A DNA stretch of 43,516 nt. Origin: an uncultured Saprospiraceae bacterium (GTDB lineage Bacteria; Bacteroidota; Bacteroidia; Chitinophagales; Saprospiraceae). Numbering within the stretch: the first letter of the stretch is position 1; each line of letters starts with the position of its first letter. This document shows, piece by piece, positions 8,864 through 16,548 of the stretch. Both the position numbers and the translations under genes were made by a program. The notes below the pieces were generated by a model. The model was not told the origin of the DNA and made no database searches. It saw nothing but the letters and a program-made list of their open reading frames with translations. The stretch is from NCBI GenBank assembly GCA_938028705.1, contig CALIZI010000218.1, positions 1-43,516 on the forward strand. Reading direction: 5' to 3'.

Positions 8864-8890
8864 AGTGTGTGTTGGGTAAATTTGTTTTAA

Positions 8891-8921
8891 CAAAGATAAG
8901 AAAAAACTGCCTGAAAATCAA
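8891..8921 (-). promoter_or_regulatory. promoter of the HTH gene pair
   Basis: Minus strand: TTG (8919-8921), 20 bases, TATCTTTG (8891-8898). This is a full Bacteroidota promoter. The same promoter, with the same spacing, occurs at 19402-19432. Confidence 0.75.
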
Positions 8922-8997
8922 TATGAATCAACATGACGATTAGATACCTTTTTGGAAACCTAATTCAAATGCTTTTACCTAAAAATCTCCCCACATC

Positions 8998-9080
8998 ACA
9001 AAAAAAAACACCCATAAGTCATTGACTTACAGGTGTAATTTTACATTTGTTGCAGAGGCAAGACTTGAACCTGCGACCTT
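8998..9080 (-). repeat. third, diverged att site (tRNA-fMet 3' end plus terminator)
   Basis: The first 46 bases (A-run plus terminator hairpin) are identical to the two 92-bp att repeats. The following ~37 bases correspond to the tRNA 3' half with several changes; the T-arm can still pair. The similarity runs further into the tRNA than the repeat at 10298, then is lost before the anticodon, so this is not a working tRNA gene. It marks an older integration at the same target. The 8864-9256 gap otherwise holds the HTH promoter and the helicase scar. Confidence 0.75.
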
Positions 9081-9121
9081 AGTTTCTGATTATCAGTTAG
9101 TTATAATATCTATACCAGACT

Positions 9122-9217
9122 GATATTGGTATTCCAGAGATTAGAACAGATGTAGAAGTTGTCCGAGTTTTAAACTGTTATTTTAACGTAAGGAGTCGCT
9201 TGCTGCTTCGCAGTTAT
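9122..9217 (+). pseudogene. fragment of the element SF2 helicase gene with internal deletion
   Basis: Bases 9122-9195 align without gaps to 18376-18449 in the helicase coding region (about 65 of 74 identical). Bases 9196-9217 are identical to 18672-18693, just downstream of that gene. The 222 bases in between are missing. This is a scar of a related element, not a gene. Confidence 0.8.
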
Positions 9218-9256
9218 TAATCAAATCCAACTCCGCGATGTCTAAAAAAGAGGGGA

Positions 9257-9742
9257 TTAGACAGCCATAGCATACTGTACATTTTTTTTCTTATATTCGT
9301 TCTTTGTTTTCTCTATTAATATATAATCATTTTTCAGTTGTATTTGTAACCATACTTTAGGGTCTATCTGAAATATTTGCCCCAAAATAACAGAAAGTTC
9401 GGGATTAATATTATGCTGACCTGATAGGATTTCATTAAAATTAGAAGGAGAAATACCAATATGTTTAGCAAATTCATCTTGCTTGACATTGATTTTATTT
9501 AAATACATTTTTATAAACTCATCTACTATAATTATCTCATTTTCTGTTATTTTTGCATCCAGATAATTTTTAATTTTATATTCCATACGTATAAGTTCCA
9601 CCTGTCTTTTTTCTTCGGGTGACATAGCCTCCTGATGTTTTTTAATGGCAGCTTTTATCTGTTCCATTTCCTGTGGAGTAGCATTAAAAGGTTCTGTCAA
9701 TGCTCCCGTAAATGGAGGTTCTTTATCTATATTATTCTTCAT
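9257..9742 (-). CDS. HigA-family antitoxin (XRE HTH)
   Basis: A 161-residue protein whose C-terminal half is a HigA/VapI-type helix-turn-helix: VKQDEFAKHIGISPSNFNEI, then LSGQHNINPELSVILGQIF, then the conserved DPKVWLQIQ. Antitoxins of this kind bind their toxin and repress the operon. Its start overlaps the end of the upstream GNAT-like gene by 11 bases, giving the toxin-first order typical of HigBA systems. The N-terminal ~70 residues are charged and helical. The partner gene is frameshifted, so the antitoxin may now be an orphan. It lies in the segment between two att copies. Confidence 0.8.
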   Translation of the reverse strand: MKNNIDKEPPFTGALTEPFNATPQEMEQIKAAIKKHQEAMSPEEKRQVELIRMEYKIKNYLDAKITENEIIIVDEFIKMYLNKINVKQDEFAKHIGISPSNFNEILSGQHNINPELSVILGQIFQIDPKVWLQIQLKNDYILIEKTKNEYKKKNVQYAMAV

Positions 9743-10225
9743 CTTTTTTTCTGTTTAGATATTCTTCAATTAGTTTTTTCCCGCCAATAGTGTCTATGAA
9801 CATATTTTGTCCCATAGCCTGTTGAGCATGGTATTTCTCTATATACCAGTTAATTAGGGCTGTTTTAGAGATAAAGGTTAAGTAGCCGTAATAATTTCCC
9901 TCTAATTTTAGAGTCTCTTCACAAGCATAGGCAATCAGGCATCCGGCTACATATTTATATTTTTTGTTGGTCTGTCCTTTGTTGTGGGGAGCTATTTCTA
10001 CTAAATCCATGACCAACATATCTCCTTGTTTTCTAAGGCTCAATACTCCTTTTGTACAGAGTCGTCAGACGGTAATCTTAGTACAAATACCTCTTTATCA
10101 GCGTCTTTTATTTCAGCCCTCCAATTCAAATCCCAACCGTCTTTTTTCAAGGGCATATCCCGCAAAGTTCCCTTTACTATTTCTGCTTCTACTAAAGTAT
10201 CTGTTTGATTATCAAGTATATACAT
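9732..10225 (-). pseudogene. GNAT-like toxin partner of the HigA antitoxin, frameshifted
   Basis: Two overlapping frames make one protein. The first frame (10225-10040) starts MYILDNQTDTLVEAEIVKGT and stops at TGA just after VQKEY. The second (to 9732) continues as KGVLSLRKQGDMLVMDLVEI, then APHN and a conserved C-terminal block (VAGCLIAYACE, GYLTFISKT, WYIEKYHAQ, MFIDT). A shift of -1 near the run CAAAAGG joins them into a 164-residue protein resembling GNAT-fold proteins encoded beside HigA antitoxins in Bacteroidota. I read this as a frameshift mutation that silenced the toxin. Programmed -1 slippage on A-AAG or re-initiation at the overlapping TTG are less likely but not excluded. Acetyltransferase activity is not shown by any motif. 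Confidence 0.6.
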
Positions 10226-10297
10226 GGGTTTGGCATTAGGTTTATATGGTAAGATAAAGATACAAAAAAACTGTTAAAAATGCACACTTATTTCTTT

Positions 10298-10389
10298 CCT
10301 CTATAATCTCAATAAATAACAAAAAAAAACACCCATAAGTCATTGACTTACAGGTGTAATTTTAAATGTAGTTGCGGAGGCAGGACTTG
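10298..10389 (-). repeat. attL: 92-bp direct repeat of the complete element
   Basis: Identical over 92 bases to 24463-24554. It contains the last 18 bases of tRNA-fMet, the tRNA terminator hairpin and its T-run, and a short flank. To the right the sequence departs from the tRNA after GGACTTG. This is the chromosomal side left behind when the element inserted at the tRNA 3' end. The rest of the gap 10226-10525 is AT-rich with no gene. Confidence 0.9.
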
Positions 10390-10525
10390 TTGATTTTTAT
10401 AACTAACTGATTATTAGGCAAATAGGAAGGTGGTAAATTAATTAGATACCTTTTGAGGACTACCTGAATGGGTACATATTACAGTGTTCATATTTCTTAA
10501 AGTAGCTGTTTTACAAGGGGTTAGG

Positions 10526-10975
10526 CTATAAATTGCCATTATCGGCAAAGCTATAATAGGCTTCTTTGGTAATAATTAGATGGTCTGTTAGTTGGATGTC
10601 CAGAAGCTCTGCTGCCTTCTTAAACTTCTTGGTCAACTCTATGTCTTTTAGGCTGGGTCTTAGCCTTCCTGACGGGTGGTTGTGGCAGAAAATAAGGGCT
10701 GCTGCATTGGTTTTTAAGGCTATTCCAAAGACTAATCGGGCATCTACTATGGTGTTGTTGGTGCCTCCTTTGCTTAGGTTGTAAATGCCTAAAACATCGG
10801 CTGCCGGGTTTAGTAGGAGCATGGAGCAATGTTCTTGCAACTCTATTAAATCCATGTTCCAGTGGGCTTTAAACAGCTTATAAGCCTCCATACTGGTTCT
10901 GACTTTTGTTCTTTCAGAGGGTTCAGCGGCATAGGAATAAGAGACGCTGATTTCTGCTACTATATTATTTTTCAT
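10526..10975 (-). CDS. RadC-type JAB domain protein
   Basis: A 149-residue MPN+/JAB protein with the metal-binding motif HNHPSG preceded by FGIALKTNAAALIFC, and a conserved ...LLDIQLTDHLIITKEAYYSF end. It is the short form that lacks the N-terminal HhH domain of chromosomal RadC. Such proteins are frequent near the ends of Bacteroidota islands and prophages. Despite the name, a DNA repair role is not established; a metalloprotease-like or nuclease-like activity is inferred from the fold. It follows 10979-11197 by 3 bases and is probably translated from the same transcript. Confidence 0.88.
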   Translation of the reverse strand: MKNNIVAEISVSYSYAAEPSERTKVRTSMEAYKLFKAHWNMDLIELQEHCSMLLLNPAADVLGIYNLSKGGTNNTIVDARLVFGIALKTNAAALIFCHNHPSGRLRPSLKDIELTKKFKKAAELLDIQLTDHLIITKEAYYSFADNGNL

Positions 10976-10978
10976 TGT

Positions 10979-11197
10979 TCATATTTTGTAGAGTGTAAAG
11001 TAGTAGTGAAAATATAGCTGCCCGTCAATTAGAAAGACTATACAGCCTGATGTAGAGGTTTTTATATCGCTAACAGTTAGAATATCACCGACAGCATAAA
11101 TACCTACATCTGCTATACAGATAACCAAATAAGGACAGTAAACTTTGAAAAGACCACAACTACCTACATACAGACAACCTTTGGTAGAATCATCCAT
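10979..11197 (-). CDS. small protein of unknown function
   Basis: A 72-residue protein from the ATG at 11197 (MDDSTKGCLYVGSCGLFKVY). A longer start at 11221 would run into the terminator hairpin of the upstream gene, so the shorter one is preferred. It has five cysteines and alternating hydrophobic strands, no clear membrane helix and no recognised family. It is tightly linked to the JAB gene (3-base gap). Confidence 0.5.
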   Translation of the reverse strand: MDDSTKGCLYVGSCGLFKVYCPYLVICIADVGIYAVGDILTVSDIKTSTSGCIVFLIDGQLYFHYYFTLYKI

Positions 11198-11204
11198 GAT
11201 AAGA

Positions 11205-11240
11205 AAATAAAAAAGGGACACCCCGTTAAGAGCATCCCTT
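11205..11240 (-). terminator. terminator after the 11261-11737 gene
   Basis: Minus strand: AAGGGA (11235-11240) pairs with 11213-11218 around a 16-base loop, followed by a T-rich run. The next gene begins just after it, so some read-through is likely. Confidence 0.55.
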
Positions 11241-11260
11241 ATAATTCATTAATAGACAGC

Positions 11261-11737
11261 CTATTGTACAGCCTCGTCAGGTACTACTTCTGAGGGAGCA
11301 TCTTCCATAGGTGGAGGACTTACAGCCTTGCGCTGATTTACCGTAGGATTTGGGAGAGATTTAAGCTGCTTTTGCATGACCATAACCTTTAATTCCTGCT
11401 CGTCTAACTGTGCCAACATCTGTAGCATTTCTATCTTTTCCGTATTTAGCCCACTCTTAACAGCTAATGTTGCCGTATGTCCTCTTTGCCGGAAATTGTT
11501 TAACTCCTTGTCAACTGAAAAGCCGGTGTAAGTCTTGCCATTTTTAGACTTACCAAGAAACTGCTCAACCTCCGTAGGTGTATTCCAAACACCTATTTTT
11601 TGGTTACAGTAGATAATGTCATTGTTGTCTCCGTAGAGTTTGGTGTCTGTTTCCGGCTCTCCTTCTACTATTCGGTAAGAGAAAGAACCATACTGATTAG
11701 GGCTTTGTGATAATCTGATAATCGTAAGTTTTGCCAT
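11261..11737 (-). CDS. element protein of unknown function
   Basis: A 158-residue protein. The first ~90 residues look globular (MAKLTIIRLSQSPNQYGSFS, then YRIVEGEPETDTKLYGDNND), with a WNTPTEVEQFLG segment. A helical stretch follows (about 95-125, EMLQMLAQLDEQELKVMVMQ), and the tail is proline- and acid-rich. The acidic disordered tail recalls tails that bind proteins in phage single-strand binding proteins, but there is no OB-fold signature I can point to, so no function is assigned. It is bounded by a terminator and separated by ~160 bases from the helicase gene. Confidence 0.6.
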   Translation of the reverse strand: MAKLTIIRLSQSPNQYGSFSYRIVEGEPETDTKLYGDNNDIIYCNQKIGVWNTPTEVEQFLGKSKNGKTYTGFSVDKELNNFRQRGHTATLAVKSGLNTEKIEMLQMLAQLDEQELKVMVMQKQLKSLPNPTVNQRKAVSPPPMEDAPSEVVPDEAVQ

Positions 11738-11898
11738 GATAAAATAAGATTTTTAACCACTGAGAACGTGGTTTAGAATTTAGGAAATAAATGTAGGGGG
11801 GATAGGCTACTCCGATTTGAGAATGGTGGCAGGTAGGGGGTGCAGGTGTGGAGAAGGAATTTATGGGTTAAAAGTGGGGCTGAAAATTTTGTGGAAAA

Positions 11899-14259
11899 TT
11901 ATTCTAATATTTCAATACCTTGTAACTCTCTACAGATGTCAACTATTCTTTTTGAAATATCGTGTTTTCTTTTTCTTAAATCTATATAAAGGGTATCTAT
12001 TGGGCGGGTAAAAGCCATTAATAGCCATATAATAGTATATTTGTCTCTCCTATCTTCTTCTGATAGAAATAAATCATCAATTAAATATTTCTCTGCATCC
12101 TCTGAACTCCATTTAGATTTAATGAAACTATCTAACTCTAAACACATAAAAGACCAAGCTTCTATTCCTCTACATGACTCATAGGGAATTATTCTTAACT
12201 GGTTGTGATATGGCACTCTTAAAGTTGATTTTTTTTCTGTCACTCCACTCCATATAGGTACTTTATTAGAAGTAAAAATGTCAACTTCTTTTAGCTTTTT
12301 ATCAATTAGCTTCTTGGTCTTTGTAACATGGTCTGTGCTATCAACGTTAAAAGATGTAGAGTCGCTACCAGAATTTACATAGGTAGATGGAATAAGAAGA
12401 ACAAGGCTTTCATACACTGAACATTCATTTATCATTCCATATCCCAGTAAATCGTTTATTTTACTAATGTCATACAAAGAGTCATTTTTTCTTAAATCTA
12501 AGATAACTTTTCCTACTTTTTCACCCGTTTCATGGCTTTTTAATTTCATGTCAATTGAATACTCTTTTGCTACTTCGTTCACAAATTTTATCACATTTGA
12601 CTTTTGCCTATATGAAGTGCTGTACAGTTTTGTAATATTAGAGGGAATAGGTTTTTTATTGCTCATATTCCAGAGTCTAATAGCATGTGTTCTAATCAAC
12701 TGCTCTTTACCTCCATTAGCTACTACCATATTTTGATAACCTCTTAATACAAATAAAATTTCCTTCTCATATTGCTGACAATCTTGGGCTTCATCGATAA
12801 AAATAATACTACTCCATACTGCACTTCTCCTTATTTTTTCAACTTTTTGCTCAACTTTTCTATATGGGATTACTCCGTCATCTGCATGAATGTCTGCATT
12901 ATATACAAAGGATAATAATTCATATCTGTTAGCAATGTCAAACTCCTTATAAAACTGTTTTGTATCAATTATTGATTTATAAAGTGTTTCTAAAGCCTTC
13001 GGGTAATCTTCAAGAAATACCCTTGCGCCAATAAATCTTTGTAGCAACTGTTTCTTTTTATTTATATAGTTATTTTTAATTGCCTCCCAATTCCTAAAAT
13101 CTCTAATTCCCATGAAATAATCTGCGATTTCCATAAATTCAGGGTAATTACTTCTATCATTTTCTCTACTTGTAACATCTTCTAATAAAAACTTTTTCGT
13201 GAAATAAAGTTCGTTCTTTATTGTGTTATAAGTTGGTCTGAATTTATCAAATCGTATTGAGCATATATCAAGTAATTCACTCACTCTATTCTCACTTAGA
13301 ATTAAGTCTATACCCATTTCTTTTACTAATTTATGAAAATAACTATGAATGGTATTGCATGAAAAATTACTAAAATTATAATTTCCATAGCTTTTGACAA
13401 GGCATTTCATGTCATATACAAGTACACGATTAAATGTTAAGAATCTTGCATTACGTCCATTTTTGACTAATTTGTGAATAATTCTTGATAGAAATACCGT
13501 TTTCCCTGTTCCCGCTTTTCCTGTAACTATATTAATTGCATTAGTTCCTCCTTCTATACTATTATATATATTTTCTATATGCTTATTACTTCTTTTTGAC
13601 GAAATTAAATCAAGTTTTTTCTTGGTAAGAATACCGTATTTAAATCTATCATTGTCAGAAGCTACAATAGTCTGTGCTAATTCTTGCAAAGTCTGCGAGT
13701 CCATAAAGTTATTTTTAGGAAAAGCATTAATTCTTGTTGAGTTTTTCCTAAATGCAATATGCTGGTAAATATATGATTGAATTAGACTTTTGGCTGTAAT
13801 TTCTTGATTTACAATAATTTCAGGGGAAATATATGAGAGGTTTTTATTGCGGGTAGAAATGTGAAAAACAGTACAGCAAATTATGTTTTGGAATTTAGAT
13901 AGATATTTTTGAAGACTTTTATTAAAGCTTTTATTTTCCTCCACGTGGTTTAGGATAGCGTCTTTATTATAAAGGTAATACCTATCTACATTATCTATTT
14001 CACAATCTTTAATTTTTTTTACTGCAAGAACAATGTTATCTACATAATGGTATTTACCGTTATAGTTTACTCTGTAATAATTCTGATGTATTCTCTCTAT
14101 ATTAATCAATATCAAATAATCTATGATTTCATGTGAAGGAAAATTATTTATTATTATTGTTGTGCCACGTACATTCTGAAGACTATTAGAGAAATCTTCT
14201 TTGAGGCTTATGATTTCAGCTAAGTCATCTCTTGAAGAATTTATGTCTAAAACTTGCAT
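11899..14259 (-). CDS. UvrD/DUF2075-like SF1 helicase or ATPase
   Basis: A 786-residue protein. The first ~235 residues have no recognised domain. The Walker A GKAGTGKT (about 247-254) is followed by motif Ia-like FLTFNRVLVYDM and NTIHSYF. The Walker B/DEAQ box IIFIDEAQD sits near 486-493, preceding the RGYQNMVVANGGKEQLIR stretch. The C-terminal part has a motif V-like region (IIPYESCRGIEAWS) and motif VI-like LMAFTRPIDTLYI. This is the pattern of SF1A helicases related to UvrD and DUF2075 proteins, which translocate on single-stranded DNA with ATP. The large unassigned N-terminal domain, its very AT-rich sequence and its place after a J-domain/membrane pair suggest cargo such as defence rather than element replication (inference). 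Confidence 0.75.
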   Translation of the reverse strand: MQVLDINSSRDDLAEIISLKEDFSNSLQNVRGTTIIINNFPSHEIIDYLILINIERIHQNYYRVNYNGKYHYVDNIVLAVKKIKDCEIDNVDRYYLYNKDAILNHVEENKSFNKSLQKYLSKFQNIICCTVFHISTRNKNLSYISPEIIVNQEITAKSLIQSYIYQHIAFRKNSTRINAFPKNNFMDSQTLQELAQTIVASDNDRFKYGILTKKKLDLISSKRSNKHIENIYNSIEGGTNAINIVTGKAGTGKTVFLSRIIHKLVKNGRNARFLTFNRVLVYDMKCLVKSYGNYNFSNFSCNTIHSYFHKLVKEMGIDLILSENRVSELLDICSIRFDKFRPTYNTIKNELYFTKKFLLEDVTSRENDRSNYPEFMEIADYFMGIRDFRNWEAIKNNYINKKKQLLQRFIGARVFLEDYPKALETLYKSIIDTKQFYKEFDIANRYELLSFVYNADIHADDGVIPYRKVEQKVEKIRRSAVWSSIIFIDEAQDCQQYEKEILFVLRGYQNMVVANGGKEQLIRTHAIRLWNMSNKKPIPSNITKLYSTSYRQKSNVIKFVNEVAKEYSIDMKLKSHETGEKVGKVILDLRKNDSLYDISKINDLLGYGMINECSVYESLVLLIPSTYVNSGSDSTSFNVDSTDHVTKTKKLIDKKLKEVDIFTSNKVPIWSGVTEKKSTLRVPYHNQLRIIPYESCRGIEAWSFMCLELDSFIKSKWSSEDAEKYLIDDLFLSEEDRRDKYTIIWLLMAFTRPIDTLYIDLRKRKHDISKRIVDICRELQGIEILE

Positions 14260-14423
14260 AGTTAGTTTTTAAATATTGTGGAAATAAAGTTATGATGATA
14301 AAAGTAAGCTAAAGGTTATTTTTTTCTTTTACATATCATGAAGGAAAATATGAAATGGGCTAAAAATAAGAAGATGCTAACTGATATTATTTCTTTAGAG
14401 GTAACTTGTGTAGAATAGATGAT

Positions 14424-14921
14424 TTAATTGAAGCATCCGTCATAAACTAATAGGATTATACTTCCACAGATTCCCCAAATAATAGCAAGGTATATACCAT
14501 TAACAAGTCCATTACCAGCGGCTTTTGCAACACCTTTTGTATCTCGGATTGTATTTTTTACAATCTGTTCTGCCTGTTTTTGAGCGTTAGTCATCCACTT
14601 TTTTAGTAAATCGTCTTTGACCTTATAATTAGGTGTTTCTGTATTTTTTTGATTATCCTGCTTTTGAGAGTTTTTCTTCTTGGCATTTTTTTCTTTTATA
14701 TGTTTTCTAAAGTTATTGTACTCAATATCATATCTTTTTCTTGCTTCGGAATCAGCTAATATTAGATAAGCCTCATTAACCTCTTGCATTTTCTGTGTGA
14801 CATCTATTTCAGGGTTTAAATCTGGATGCCATTTTTTAGCTTGTCGGTTTCTTGCTACTTTTATTTCCTCTCTGGTTGCACTTTGCTTTATATCTAATAT
14901 AGAATAATAGTCTTTAAGCAT
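14424..14921 (-). CDS. membrane-anchored J-domain protein
   Basis: A 165-residue protein. The J-domain (residues 1-67) has YYSILDIKQSATREEIKVAR and the obligatory HPD in KKWHPDLNP, then VNEAYLILADSEARKRYD. A lysine-rich linker (about 68-95) follows, and the C-terminus has a hydrophobic segment (GIYLAIIWGICGSIILLVYD) that should anchor it in the membrane. J-domains stimulate Hsp70 ATPase, so it may recruit host DnaK to the membrane. Its start overlaps the stop of the small membrane protein gene upstream (TAATG), so both are likely made together. The role inside the element is unknown. Confidence 0.85.
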   Translation of the reverse strand: MLKDYYSILDIKQSATREEIKVARNRQAKKWHPDLNPEIDVTQKMQEVNEAYLILADSEARKRYDIEYNNFRKHIKEKNAKKKNSQKQDNQKNTETPNYKVKDDLLKKWMTNAQKQAEQIVKNTIRDTKGVAKAAGNGLVNGIYLAIIWGICGSIILLVYDGCFN

Positions 14922-15133
14922 TAGTCTTTATTTAGTCGCGGAATGTCTTCATCAGAATTTTCATTGGAGTTCTCGCTAATATCTTCTTTGTTAGAGTTGT
15001 AGCTCCAGATTCCTGTTAGCACAGCAAACATTATAATTGTGTACACAGCTCCAGATGTGCCGCTTGATACTTTTAGAGCTGATATAATAAGTATAAGTAC
15101 GATGGTAGCTATAATTTTGATAATAAAAGTCAT
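14921..15133 (-). CDS. small membrane protein
   Basis: A 70-residue protein with two hydrophobic segments (IIKIIATIVLILIISAL and AVYTIIMFAVLTGIW) and an acidic tail (EDISENSNENSDEDIPR). It is coupled by a one-base overlap to the J-domain gene, which suggests the two membrane proteins work together. No family is recognised. Confidence 0.65.
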   Translation of the reverse strand: MTFIIKIIATIVLILIISALKVSSGTSGAVYTIIMFAVLTGIWSYNSNKEDISENSNENSDEDIPRLNKD

Positions 15134-15203
15134 TGGTTTGTATTTTAGTTAAATTAGATACATAAGTCATGTTCATGTCTAATGTACAGAAATTAATATC
15201 CAG

Positions 15204-15485
15204 CTATTCCTCTCTATCTATTAAAAATATGATAGGTAAAAGAAACTTTATTTGCGAGTATTCAGTAGGAACGACTATATCACCATTTTCATAATATTCT
15301 TTTATCTGATGTAAGGATAGTTTTTCATCCCTTTCTGACATAAAATAAGCTATATTATCTACTAAAAATGGCTCTTCTGTTGTAATTGATTCCGGTCCTC
15401 TTTTACTAAATATTGTCCCCACTGTAGGACTTAGTGGCTTAATTTTTTTATGTAGTAGTGCTTTATGCTCATATAACTGGCTCAT
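15204..15485 (-). CDS. element protein of unknown function
   Basis: A 93-residue protein from the ATG at 15485 (MSQLYEHKALLHKKIKPLSP). A TTG start 18 bases upstream lies in a promoter-like AATATTTG and is rejected. The sequence is mixed helix and strand with no motif I recognise and no membrane segment except a moderately hydrophobic IKFLLPIIFLI near the end. It is the first gene of the leftward cluster that continues into the membrane, J-domain and helicase genes. Confidence 0.55.
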   Translation of the reverse strand: MSQLYEHKALLHKKIKPLSPTVGTIFSKRGPESITTEEPFLVDNIAYFMSERDEKLSLHQIKEYYENGDIVVPTEYSQIKFLLPIIFLIDREE

Positions 15486-15689
15486 ATTTTTTTCTTTTGT
15501 CAAATATTAGAATAAGAAAATAAAAGAAACGGGTGTAGCTAAGATAAGTCATTTATTTTGAGGCTATTACAGGGTAATGTCTCATTTTGACCACAAAGGT
15601 AATTCTAATATTAGTAAAGGATATAAAATATATGTTTCTAAATCAGGTAGATATTTTCTAACTTAGCACCTTATCAAAATTATACTTCT

Positions 15690-16079
15690 ATGGAACAACA
15701 ATTTGCAATAGGAAAAAACATAAGAGTAGTCAGGGAGGTAAGAGGATTTTCCCAAGAATATGTGGCTAAAAAGATTGGTATTAGTCAGCGTACCTACTCT
15801 AATATAGAGGCTGACAAATCTAAGGTAGATACTGAAATTATTAAAAATATTTCAGAGGTTTTGGATATAGACCCTATTGAGTTATTATCTCTGAATGAAA
15901 AAACTATGTTTAGTAATTGTTCCAGTTCCGGTGGTGTGGGTAATTTTGGCTACATGAATACTTATCAGGGGCTTGACAAAGAAAATGATGCTCTAAAAAA
16001 CCATGTCTCTCAGCTACAAAAGGAAGTGGAGTTTCTGAAAGAAGAAGTAGTATTTTTACGGGGGCAGCTTATGAAGTAA
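15690..16079 (+). CDS. XRE-type repressor-like protein with C-terminal coiled coil
   Basis: A 129-residue protein. The N-terminal HTH (about residues 7-62) reads IGKNIRVVREVRGFSQEYVA, then KKIGISQRTYSNIE, a Cro/C1-type fold. A glycine/serine-rich linker follows, and then a heptad coiled coil (NHVSQLQKEVEFLKEEVVFL) that should dimerise it. It is divergently arranged to the leftward cluster starting at 15485, which fits a regulator of that promoter. Its own gene is followed by an AT-rich gap before the helicase gene. Confidence 0.8.
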   Translation: MEQQFAIGKNIRVVREVRGFSQEYVAKKIGISQRTYSNIEADKSKVDTEIIKNISEVLDIDPIELLSLNEKTMFSNCSSSGGVGNFGYMNTYQGLDKENDALKNHVSQLQKEVEFLKEEVVFLRGQLMK

Positions 16080-16548
16080 CTTTAGATTTTTCCAGTGTTG
16101 AAGGTACAAAATAAAATATTTTCCTGTGGCGATTACCCTGTTTTATCTAGTATAAATGTAGCCTACTTCCCACTCGTAAAATTGGAGGAACTTTAGCTCC
16201 TCTAAGATATATTTATTTTAATAACTTGTCTTTATTTTAGCTATAAACCTCTGATAAATAGCATTTTATAAAGACCTATCTATCTCTAAATTCCTACCGT
16301 AATGGAATAATATTTACAATAAATAAAAAAGGAAAAGAAGAAAATAGTCAGTCTAATCTTTCTCTTTTTCCGCCAGCCTATCCCTACCTGATATTTTACC
16401 ATAATAAATATTATTATTATCTCATCGTCATATCTAATTTCCTCTGACACCAACACATAACATATACACCAACACCAACACCAATAGTAGGAGATTGAGC
16501 ATTTAGTTAAATTATTTTATATACTGACTAAGTGTGTATATTTGCGGA
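16080..16548. other. AT-rich gap upstream of the helicase, with CAACAC repeats
   Basis: No gene was seen. A CAACAC run lies at 16466-16484, with a further ACACCAAC at 16447-16454. A short GGAG/CTCC hairpin around 16183-16202 could end the repressor transcript. As it lies directly before an origin-binding-like helicase gene, it is a candidate origin or operator region (inference). Confidence 0.4.
16537..16544 (+). promoter_or_regulatory. -7 promoter element of the helicase gene
   Basis: TATATTTG matches TAnnTTTG. Transcription would begin almost at the ATG (16549), so the mRNA would be leaderless or nearly so. It also rules out the in-frame start at 16534. Confidence 0.6.

Noticed and set aside
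8864-8893. N-terminal extension starting at TTG 8893 (and the equivalent at 19404)
   Set aside because: The TTG is part of the TATCTTTG promoter element in both copies. Translation must begin at the ATG 30 bases downstream.
9049-9100. Possible second tRNA gene at the third att copy
   Set aside because: The T-arm can be formed, but the anticodon arm, D-arm and 5' acceptor strand are missing or do not pair, so it is a remnant.
9230-9243. ACTCCGCGATGT, identical to the 5' end of tRNA-fMet and its flank
   Set aside because: Only 12 bases match, and the surrounding sequence also aligns loosely with the region after the helicase gene. It is too short to claim a tRNA 5' remnant.
8939-10454. 14-base repeat ATTAGATACCTTTT at 8939 and 10441
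   Set aside because: It lies on opposite sides of the att copies and is AT-rich. I could not build a consistent element end from it.
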